From Bacteroidales bacterium (GTDB lineage: Bacteria > Bacteroidota > Bacteroidia > Bacteroidales > JALTDM01): 8,970 bases of DNA. Positions 1 through 5,803 of this stretch are shown here, in pieces. The stretch spans positions 1 to 8,970 of the forward strand of contig JALTDM010000162.1 in the NCBI GenBank assembly GCA_027074135.1. Reading direction: 5' to 3'. Below the pieces are notes generated by a model. It made no database searches. It worked only from the letters and a program-made list of their open reading frames with translations, and had not been told where the DNA came from. Each line of letters begins with the position of its first letter. Position 1 is the first letter of the stretch. The position numbers and the translations under genes were made by a program.

Positions 1-973
1 GGTATTTGGGTGGCTGTAGTTCGTCAGTTTGCTTTAACGGTTTTCCTGTTATTTTATCAAAATTCCCGCCGGCATGGAAAGCTGTTTGATTTTCTTCGGC
101 AGGTTTAAAACCTTTACCTTTTACCGTGCGTAAATGCAGAAGTTTTGGACCCGGAATATCCTTTAATTGTTCGAACGTTTTTATCAGTCTGGGAATATCG
201 TGACCGTCAATAGGACCAAAGTATCTGATACCAAAAGCTTCAAACAAATTACTGTAATTCAGAACAACTGACTTTAAAGCATTGTCTATTTTGGCTACAA
301 TTTCAGCAGGTGTTTCTCCGAATTTGCTCAACAGGCGCCAAACGTTATCTTTTACCTTATTGTATGTTTTTGAGGTGGAAATATCTGTAAGGTAATCTTT
401 CAACCCTCCGACATTTACATCAATAGACATCTTATTGTCATTCAAAACGATAAGCATATTAGGTTTAAGTTGTCCTGCATTATTAAGTGCCTCAAAAGCC
501 ATTCCGCCTGTCAAAGCACCATCCCCGATTACGGCAATAACATGTCTGTCCTCATCACCTTTCAATTTTGCTGCAACAGCCATACCCAATGCTGCTGATA
601 TAGATGTTGAAGAATGACCTGTTCCGAAAGCATCATATTCACTTTCAAAAATTGACGGAAAGCCACTTATACCACCAAAAGTTCTTAATGTCGGGAAAAC
701 ATCTTTTCTGCCTGTAAGTATTTTATGTCCGTACGACTGGTGGCCTACATCCCAAATTATTTTATCATAAGGTGCATTAAAAACATAATGAAGTGCAATT
801 GTTAATTCCACAGCGCCCAAATTACCGCCTAAGTGACCTGCATTTTTTGAAACAACATCAATAATATAATCTCTGATTTCATCCTTTAATATTTCCAACT
901 CTTCTATTGTAAGTGATTTTAAATCTGCAGGATGATTTATCTTTGAAAGTACTTTATATTTATTAACATCCAT
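1..973 (-). CDS. dxs: 1-deoxy-D-xylulose-5-phosphate synthase, N-terminal half (runs off left edge)
   Basis: Dxs condenses pyruvate and glyceraldehyde 3-phosphate to 1-deoxy-D-xylulose 5-phosphate, the first step of the MEP isoprenoid pathway, which also feeds thiamine and pyridoxal synthesis; it is a cytosolic TPP enzyme. Reading back from the ATG at 973-971 gives 324 uninterrupted codons to base 2. Visible family motifs are AGHLGGNLGAVELTIALHYVF (residues 45-65, conserved His47), WDVGHQSYGHKILTGR (74-89, His78), GTGHSSTSIS (117-126), the thiamine-diphosphate motif GDGALTGGMAFEALNNAG (150-167) continuing to LNDN (177-180), and TVKGKGFKPAEE (283-294). These span the TPP-binding first domain. 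The transketolase-like middle domain and C-terminal domain lie outside the window, since family members are about 620-640 residues. The start is supported by the alignment to other Dxs N-termini and by a promoter box 17 nt upstream. It lies 30 nt after anmK but probably has its own promoter. Confidence 0.96.
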   Translation of the reverse strand, partial: MDVNKYKVLSKINHPADLKSLTIEELEILKDEIRDYIIDVVSKNAGHLGGNLGAVELTIALHYVFNAPYDKIIWDVGHQSYGHKILTGRKDVFPTLRTFGGISGFPSIFESEYDAFGTGHSSTSISAALGMAVAAKLKGDEDRHVIAVIGDGALTGGMAFEALNNAGQLKPNMLIVLNDNKMSIDVNVGGLKDYLTDISTSKTYNKVKDNVWRLLSKFGETPAEIVAKIDNALKSVVLNYSNLFEAFGIRYFGPIDGHDIPRLIKTFEQLKDIPGPKLLHLRTVKGKGFKPAEENQTAFHAGGNFDKITGKPLKQTDELQPPKY

Positions 974-990
974 AATTGCCTACTTTTTTG

Positions 991-998
991 CAAAGATA
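991..998 (-). promoter_or_regulatory. Bacteroidota-type -7 promoter box for dxs
   Basis: On the minus strand this reads TATCTTTG, a perfect match to the Bacteroidota -7 element TAnnTTTG. It lies in the 30-nt gap between anmK and dxs, 17 nt upstream of the dxs ATG, and is followed by an A-rich stretch (CAAAAAAG). The expected -33 TTTG, about 20 nt further upstream inside the end of anmK, is not convincing. The same extended box occurs before the other two transcription units, which raises confidence. A start site about 7 nt downstream would leave a leader of roughly 10 nt. Confidence 0.6.
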
Positions 999-1003
999 CA
1001 AAA

Positions 1004-2071
1004 TTAATAATACCATACACCACATACCATATCTTCGGGTGCACCTGTGTACGATGATAAGCAATTGTTTGTCTTACAGTATGATAAAACTCCAAGAAAA
1101 GCAAAAATCAAACTTTCTTTGTAATCAATGAGCTTTTGGCTTGGAACCACAATATTTTCTTCACCTATCTTTTCAGATATTTTTTTCATCAAAAACTTAT
1201 TTTTAGTTCCTCCTCCCGTAAACAAAACTTTTCCGTCTGTTGTCACCGATGAAGCTACTCTAATTGCTATGTGTTCATAAATTGTTGCCAGCATATCATT
1301 TACCGACATACCCTCAAATTGCAATAAAATTTTATTAAAAACTTTTTCCACCCATTCCCTGGCCAATGATTTAGGTGGTTGAGCAGAATAATATTCAATT
1401 GCTTCCAGTTTGTTTAGCAATTCTTGATTGATTCTGCCTTTTGCTGCTAATTCTCCATTTCTATCCATCTCTACACCAAGAGGTTCAACCAAAGAGTTTA
1501 TCACAATATTTACCGGACAAATATCATATGCAAATGTCTCCTCATTTGAATTTTCAAATGAAATATTTGCAAAACCGCCAAGATTTATCCTGTATTTATA
1601 ATCACTGAAAAGCAACCTGTCTCCTATCGGAACGAGCGGTGCTCCCTGTCCGCCGAAAACAATGTTGCGTGACCTGAAGTCGGCTACTACAGGAATTTTT
1701 GTTTCTTTAAGAATAAAATACGGGTTGCCAATTTGAAAGTTAAACTTTTCCTCGGGTTCGTGAAAAACCGTATGCCCATGTGATGATATAAAATCTACAT
1801 TTTTTATTTTATTTTTTGCAATGAATTTTTTTACTTGGTTCCCAATCCAACTACCGTAATCATTATGAAGTTTCAATAAGTCTTTAGCTTGTTTTAAAGA
1901 TGCAGTTTTGAGTTTTTCTTTAAGGCAATCATTATATTTTATTGTTTCATAGTTAAATATCTCGTATTGCCAGTTATCGTCTTTTTCAATAAAATAAGCA
2001 TAAACTATATCTAATCCATCAAGTGATGTTCCAGACATCAATCCTATAACATAAAAACTATTTTTTTCCAT
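1004..2071 (-). CDS. anmK: Anhydro-N-acetylmuramic acid kinase
   Basis: AnmK hydrolyses the 1,6-anhydro ring of anhydro-MurNAc and phosphorylates it to MurNAc-6-phosphate, a cytosolic step in peptidoglycan recycling. The 355 residues match the usual family length. Motifs appear in the expected order: the ATP-binding MSGTSLDGLD at 12-21, SSHGHTVFHEP at 96-106, VADFRSRNIVFGGQGAPLVP at 129-148 (the Asp-Phe-Arg and GGQGAPL signatures), NLGGFANIS at 163-171, DICPVN at 183-188, DRNGELAAKG at 203-212, PPKSLAREW at 232-240, the second nucleotide-binding loop FTGGGTKNKFL at 284-294, and a C-terminal TGA motif at 342-344. The ATG at 2071 leaves one base after the preceding stop, so it is almost certainly co-transcribed and translationally coupled with the upstream gene. 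No MurNAc-6-P etherase (murQ) gene is in the window. Confidence 0.96.
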   Translation of the reverse strand: MEKNSFYVIGLMSGTSLDGLDIVYAYFIEKDDNWQYEIFNYETIKYNDCLKEKLKTASLKQAKDLLKLHNDYGSWIGNQVKKFIAKNKIKNVDFISSHGHTVFHEPEEKFNFQIGNPYFILKETKIPVVADFRSRNIVFGGQGAPLVPIGDRLLFSDYKYRINLGGFANISFENSNEETFAYDICPVNIVINSLVEPLGVEMDRNGELAAKGRINQELLNKLEAIEYYSAQPPKSLAREWVEKVFNKILLQFEGMSVNDMLATIYEHIAIRVASSVTTDGKVLFTGGGTKNKFLMKKISEKIGEENIVVPSQKLIDYKESLIFAFLGVLSYCKTNNCLSSYTGAPEDMVCGVWYY

Positions 2072-2072
2072 A

Positions 2073-3497
2073 TCAATCCATTTTTCTCAAAATTCCCGTA
2101 AAATACGAATTAAAATTTTCGGTCGGCAATGGTGCTGTTTCATTTATTATTTTCCCGTAAGGGTCAATAAGCACATATCGCGGAAACGAAGGTACCCTGA
2201 GTTTTTTTATATCCGAAGCAGACTTAAAAAACAATATGTTAAGATGTTTTAATTTATTTTTTATGAAATACTTAATAACTTTATTTTTCTGATCTTCAGG
2301 GAAAATATAATATACATTTGCAACAGTATGGTAATGTTCAGAATATCTATCACTTATGGTAAATTGCTCCAAACATGGCAGGCTGTTTATATCGCACAAA
2401 CCAATATAAGCAAACTTACCTTTAAAGTTTTGAAACACAAAATTTTTATGTCTTTTGTCCCAATAACTCAATGTTTTAAAAGTATCTTTAAAAGAAAATA
2501 ACGACTCTTTTATTTCGTTCTTTATATCTTGTGCAATTATTTTGTGTTCTGGAATTTTTGTTTGCATAATTATTGAGTCCAATGTCATAAAAACCTGTGG
2601 TGCAGGTAATTTTTTGAAAGCACCTATTGTGCTTGGGAACGATCCGTCATACAATCCTTTAAGCATAACAAGTTCCATTAAAGTATCATCGCCCGCAAGT
2701 TCATAGCGTTTTGATAATGTTTGTTTTATAAGGTACGGACTTTTTCCGCGTGTTACATCATAATAAATTTCTTTGCCCTTTGGAGTTTGCGCATAGAGAT
2801 TGAAAAAGAACTTGTACATTTCATTAAACAAATCCATATACGCATCGTTGTAATACCATGTTTTTTTATGCCTATAGTAATCCCAAGTGATTTTTCTAAT
2901 ATCCCGCTTTTTTGCCACAAATTCAAGATATGCCAGTTTGTAGTCTATATATGCATTCAAAAATTTATTTTGCGTAATCTCATATTTTTTTTTCATTGCA
3001 GCAATAAATGTATCTGCTTTGCTGTTGTATCCCTGGCGGTAAATGGTGTAAAAAAATAAATTTACATAGTCATTGTATTCTTTGTTGAAGGCTATCATAA
3101 ATGTGTTCAAAGTGTCAAGCCCTACCATACCTGCCCAAATCTTTTCGGGCTTAAAATACGGATTTACACTGTCTGCCACAGTTTTTGGAGCATAAGGAGG
3201 GAATATCAACTCATAACTTTTATCCGGCTCAGCATAAAAAAAGACCTCTTCCCTACCAAACGGAAAAAAAATCATTCGGGTTTGCTTTATATCAAGGTCG
3301 AAAATTGCAACAGTATCAATTACAGGCGATTCGGCAATTACGGTATCCGTTTTTGTCATCAAATCTTTGTAAGTTTTTGCCTGCAAAGTTTTTTGTTCAA
3401 AGTCGTGAGGTAATCGGCATACAATCTTAACTTGCCCCAATGTGTTATGAGCAAGTGAAAATAAAACAAATATGATAAAAAAAATACGTTTCATCAT
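2073..3497 (-). CDS. Secreted protein with C-terminal thioredoxin-like (TlpA/redoxin type) domain lacking the CxxC
   Basis: The specific family is not recognised. The 474 residues begin with a type I signal peptide (MMKR, hydrophobic core to about residue 17, likely cleavage after LG21); there is no lipobox cysteine, so a periplasmic or exported location is inferred. Residues about 25-100 look beta-rich and 130-350 are mostly helical and rich in Tyr, Phe and Lys. Residues about 355-474 resemble the TlpA-like thioredoxin domains common in Bacteroidota: a KGKFAYIGL strand, then NSLPCLEQF (371-379) where relatives have W-C-x-P-C-x-x-E, then VPSFPRYVLIDPYGKI (435-450), the usual cis-Pro strand followed by D-x-x-G-K-I, and APLPTEN (455-461). 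The first active-site cysteine is replaced by Ser372 while Cys375 remains. The start overlaps the coaD stop as ATGA; a second ATG follows directly, so the start could be one codon later. It is probably not a standard disulfide reductase; a structural, chaperone-like or binding role is possible. Confidence 0.8.
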   Translation of the reverse strand: MMKRIFFIIFVLFSLAHNTLGQVKIVCRLPHDFEQKTLQAKTYKDLMTKTDTVIAESPVIDTVAIFDLDIKQTRMIFFPFGREEVFFYAEPDKSYELIFPPYAPKTVADSVNPYFKPEKIWAGMVGLDTLNTFMIAFNKEYNDYVNLFFYTIYRQGYNSKADTFIAAMKKKYEITQNKFLNAYIDYKLAYLEFVAKKRDIRKITWDYYRHKKTWYYNDAYMDLFNEMYKFFFNLYAQTPKGKEIYYDVTRGKSPYLIKQTLSKRYELAGDDTLMELVMLKGLYDGSFPSTIGAFKKLPAPQVFMTLDSIIMQTKIPEHKIIAQDIKNEIKESLFSFKDTFKTLSYWDKRHKNFVFQNFKGKFAYIGLCDINSLPCLEQFTISDRYSEHYHTVANVYYIFPEDQKNKVIKYFIKNKLKHLNILFFKSASDIKKLRVPSFPRYVLIDPYGKIINETAPLPTENFNSYFTGILRKMD

Positions 3498-4135
3498 ACA
3501 ATCAGGTCTTCTTTATCAATTTTGTATGGCAAAAACTTGCTTGCATCTCCGCCGTGTTTCAATATATCCCTCACAATTGTAGAAGTAATTGGTGTATGCT
3601 CGGGCAATGTAAGCAAAAATACAGATTCAATCTCAGGAGCAAGCATTTTGTTGGTCTGTGAAATTGCTCTCTCGTACTCAAAGTCCGATGAAGTTCTTAT
3701 TCCTCTTAAAATATATTTAGCTCCCACTTCCCTGGCAAATTCCACGGTAAGTCCGTCATATTCCATAACCTCTATCCTATCGGGAATATCATTGAAAGTT
3801 TGCCTAATCCACTTTATCCGCTTTTCTACAGGAAAAAAGTTTTTTTTGTTCACATTATACCCTATGCCTATTATAATTTTGTCGAACAACGACAATGCAC
3901 GCCTAACTATTGCTTCGTGACCAATCGTAAAAGGATCGAACGATCCTACAAACACTGCAATCTTAAGGTTTTTGTTTTTATCTTTTGAAAATGCGTCCTC
4001 TACAAGCGAAACTTGTGTGTCATCCAAAATTGAATCAGGTGATAAGTCTTTGTATCCCTTGCTTTTTAGAAAGAGAACAACTGTTCTCGGGTTTAACGAT
4101 AATTCTTTTGCAAGTGATTTTATGGTTTTGTTCAT
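3494..4135 (-). CDS. coaD: Phosphopantetheine adenylyltransferase with an extra N-terminal IF2N-like domain
   Basis: CoaD transfers AMP from ATP to 4'-phosphopantetheine, giving dephospho-CoA, the penultimate step of CoA synthesis in the cytosol. The catalytic part starts at about residue 57: KIAVFVGSFDPFTIGHEAI (58-76) holds the nucleotidyltransferase TxGH signature (70-73), NKKNFFPVEKR (96-106) the pantetheine-side lysine region, LRGIRTSSDFEYERAIS (143-159) the two conserved arginines, and TSTIVRDILKHGGDASKFLP (184-203) the C-terminal signature. Typical CoaD is about 155-165 residues; this one has 213 because of about 55 extra N-terminal residues. That segment, IKSLAKELSLNPRTVVLFLKSKGY onward (5-28 and to about 50), resembles the IF-2 N-terminal domain. 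The extension is in frame, and no Met occurs between residue 1 and residue 124, so starting at the catalytic domain would need a non-ATG codon. It sits 24 nt after mazG and overlaps the next gene by 4 nt. Confidence 0.95.
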   Translation of the reverse strand: MNKTIKSLAKELSLNPRTVVLFLKSKGYKDLSPDSILDDTQVSLVEDAFSKDKNKNLKIAVFVGSFDPFTIGHEAIVRRALSLFDKIIIGIGYNVNKKNFFPVEKRIKWIRQTFNDIPDRIEVMEYDGLTVEFAREVGAKYILRGIRTSSDFEYERAISQTNKMLAPEIESVFLLTLPEHTPITSTIVRDILKHGGDASKFLPYKIDKEDLIV

Positions 4136-4159
4136 AATGAGTTTAGTTTAAAACATTTT

Positions 4160-4948
4160 TCAATTAACATGTTTATCTTCGTTTTTTGCCTCATCCCATA
4201 ATTTATCCATTTCGTCAAGATTCAAGTCAGAAATAATTTTTCCTTGTTCTTTGGCTTTTTTCTCTATGAAATTAAATCTGCAAATAAATTTTTGGTTTGT
4301 TTTTTCCAGAGCATTTTCAGCATCAATGCCGTATAATCTGGCAGCATTTACTATTGAAAACATCAAATCCCCTATTTCTTCTTCCAATTTATCCTTATCA
4401 TCATTTTTAGCAGCAGATTTTACCTCATTCATTTCTTCTCCTACTTTTTCCCAAACACCTTCTTTTTGTTCCCAGTCAAAGCCAATACCCGAAGCCTTTT
4501 CCTGCAACCTCAATGCCTTAACCACAGCAGGCAATGACGACGGAACGCCGGACAATACAGATGTTTTCCCTTTTTCTTTCAATTTTATGGTTTCCCAATT
4601 TTTAAGAACTGTTTCTGCATCCTTTGCCACTGTATCGCCAAACACGTGCGGATGTCTTGCTATTAATTTATTTGCCAGAAAATCAATCACATCAATTATA
4701 TTAAACTTACCAATCTCTTCGCCCAAAATGCTGTAAAACAAAATGTGCAAAAGCAAATCGCCACTCTCTTCTTTTATTCCTTCGTAATCCTTTTTGGTAA
4801 TAGCCTCTGCAAGCTCATAAGTTTCTTCAATAGTTAGCTTGCGTAAACTGTCAAAAGTTTGCTTTCTGTCCCAAGGACATTCCTTCCTAAGCCGTTTTAC
4901 TATCCCGTAAATTCTTAAAAACGCATCTTTCAGTTCGTTATTATTCAT
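4160..4948 (-). CDS. mazG: Nucleoside triphosphate pyrophosphohydrolase MazG
   Basis: MazG hydrolyses (d)NTPs to NMP and pyrophosphate, cleaning non-canonical nucleotides from the pool and, in E. coli, also tempering ppGpp-linked responses. Two tandem all-alpha NTP-PPase modules are visible. The first has CPWDRKQTFDSLRKLTIEE (24-42), the metal-binding E-E-x-x-E (41-45), E-S-G-D (61-64) and ARHPHVFGD (97-105). The second follows LRLQEKASGIGFDWE (146-160) and has E-E-x-x-E (171-175) and E-E-I-G-D (190-194). Both sets of acidic metal ligands are intact. Length (262 aa) is normal. An in-frame TTG three codons further upstream (4957) is possible, but the ATG at 4948 is preferred because it matches the usual short lead-in to CPWD. 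The start overlaps the end of the upstream DUF62-like gene by 8 nt, indicating coupling. Confidence 0.96.
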   Translation of the reverse strand: MNNNELKDAFLRIYGIVKRLRKECPWDRKQTFDSLRKLTIEETYELAEAITKKDYEGIKEESGDLLLHILFYSILGEEIGKFNIIDVIDFLANKLIARHPHVFGDTVAKDAETVLKNWETIKLKEKGKTSVLSGVPSSLPAVVKALRLQEKASGIGFDWEQKEGVWEKVGEEMNEVKSAAKNDDKDKLEEEIGDLMFSIVNAARLYGIDAENALEKTNQKFICRFNFIEKKAKEQGKIISDLNLDEMDKLWDEAKNEDKHVN

Positions 4949-5726
4949 AAAATTCAATTTTTACAACATTGTTTTCCGTTAAAGAATACATTTTTTGAAT
5001 ACTTTCCATAAAAATACCTATTTCCAAATGTCCGTATTCGTTAAAAATAGCGTATGGCTCGCCTATTTCTTTGTTTTCCGAAATGAAATTGTCAACCTTT
5101 GTTATAACAAGCATTTCATCTTTTATCAAAATTCGGTATGAAGAATAATTCCCTACCTTTTCCAAAAACATTTCCTCTGTAAGATCCAATACGGCACTCC
5201 CCGACTGTGTAAAAAACAGAACCTTAGACGAAAAGGAGTTTATTTGCCGTTGAGGTTTTGAAATGCGATAAGCATTTACTCCATCTTTCTTGGTACAAAG
5301 TTCTGTTATTCGTTTTTTTGCAATTGCTTCCACCAATAGCAAAAATGTTTTCCAAAGTTCCGTAGTTTTTTCAAAAAAAGCCGGATTTACTTCATAAACG
5401 TTATAACTACCTGTCTCATAAGCATAAATGTACCCAATAGAGCCATTATCCGGCAAAAATATATGTTTGCTACCTATATTAACATAAAGAAGAGATCTTT
5501 GTTTATCAATCTTTTCTTGAACAAGCGGAAACAAAATGCTACCTTCCGGCAAATCGGCAATAAGTTTATTTATCAAAAGACCTGCTTCTTTCATACAACA
5601 AACATTGTCGTATTCCAAAAACTCATAACTGTTTTTGCCTGTCAACAAGTATGACTTTAGTAAAAATTTATTGAGGGGTCGTGAATATTTATCGGTAATA
5701 TATGCAACAAGTCTTTTTTCCGGCAT
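4941..5726 (-). CDS. Diverged SAM hydroxide adenosyltransferase (DUF62) family protein, possibly catalytically inactive
   Basis: The family normally hydrolyses S-adenosylmethionine to adenosine and methionine and is related to bacterial fluorinase and chlorinase. Assignment rests on a two-domain match from memory. The N-terminal part has YITDKY (9-14; family T-D-F-G), LPEGSILFPLV (59-69; family fP-x-G-t-v-h), and KHIFLPDNG (87-95; the conserved P-D-N-G is intact). The C-terminal barrel has SGSAVLDLTEEMF (175-187; family Y-G-N-x-x-T-N-I-T-x-x-x-F) and GEPYAIFNEYGHLEIGI (222-238; family G-E-x-x-A-x-x-N-S-x-G-x-L-E-I-A), ending in VVKIEF. Length (261 aa) is normal. Several expected ligand residues are changed: the D and N of D-x-(F/Y)-G-N are Thr173 and Ser177, the N-S-x-G serine is Glu230, and the D-P-G-V-G-x-x-R motif is missing around 69-77. 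First gene of a five-gene unit, with its own promoter box 17 nt upstream. It could instead be a binding-only or structural protein. Confidence 0.68.
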   Translation of the reverse strand: MPEKRLVAYITDKYSRPLNKFLLKSYLLTGKNSYEFLEYDNVCCMKEAGLLINKLIADLPEGSILFPLVQEKIDKQRSLLYVNIGSKHIFLPDNGSIGYIYAYETGSYNVYEVNPAFFEKTTELWKTFLLLVEAIAKKRITELCTKKDGVNAYRISKPQRQINSFSSKVLFFTQSGSAVLDLTEEMFLEKVGNYSSYRILIKDEMLVITKVDNFISENKEIGEPYAIFNEYGHLEIGIFMESIQKMYSLTENNVVKIEFYE

Positions 5727-5743
5727 TGCCGTTTTGTTTTTTG

Positions 5744-5751
5744 CAAAGTTA
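5744..5751 (-). promoter_or_regulatory. Bacteroidota-type -7 promoter box for the DUF62-like/mazG/coaD/anmK unit
   Basis: The minus strand reads TAACTTTG, a perfect TAnnTTTG, in the 77-nt gap between the xseA stop and the DUF62-like ATG. It is 17 nt from that ATG and is followed by CAAAAAAC. About 20 nt upstream the sequence is T-rich (TTTTTA around 5772-5777), a poor to fair -33 element. This gap is the only break of more than 30 nt between genes from 8843 to 973, which supports a transcription start here. Confidence 0.62.
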
Positions 5752-5803
5752 CTTTATTTTTTGTGCGGAAATAAAAAGAACTTAAAACAACAGGAACTTA
5801 CAA

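Noticed and set aside
3366..3497. Lipoprotein signal peptide on the thioredoxin-fold protein
   Set aside because: There is no cysteine at the end of the hydrophobic core; the only nearby Cys (residue 27) is not in a lipobox.
3966..4135. A separate small gene for the IF2N-like segment in front of coaD
   Set aside because: The segment is continuous and in frame with the CoaD core, with no stop between them and no ATG at the core boundary.
4251..4736. 161-codon open frame on the plus strand
   Set aside because: It lies fully antisense to mazG, whose motifs are intact, and its Ser/Phe-rich translation is typical of a reverse-complement shadow. The other plus-strand frames (for example 435-617, 2721-3059, 3522-3920, 6437-6724) were rejected likewise.
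4949..4957. TTG start for mazG, three codons upstream
   Set aside because: It would add only three residues and lengthen the overlap with the upstream gene; the ATG at 4948 gives the normal family N-terminus.
5727..5803. Possible missed xseB or small ORF after xseA
   Set aside because: Only 77 nt are available, too short for a 60-80 residue protein, and the stretch contains a convincing promoter box instead.
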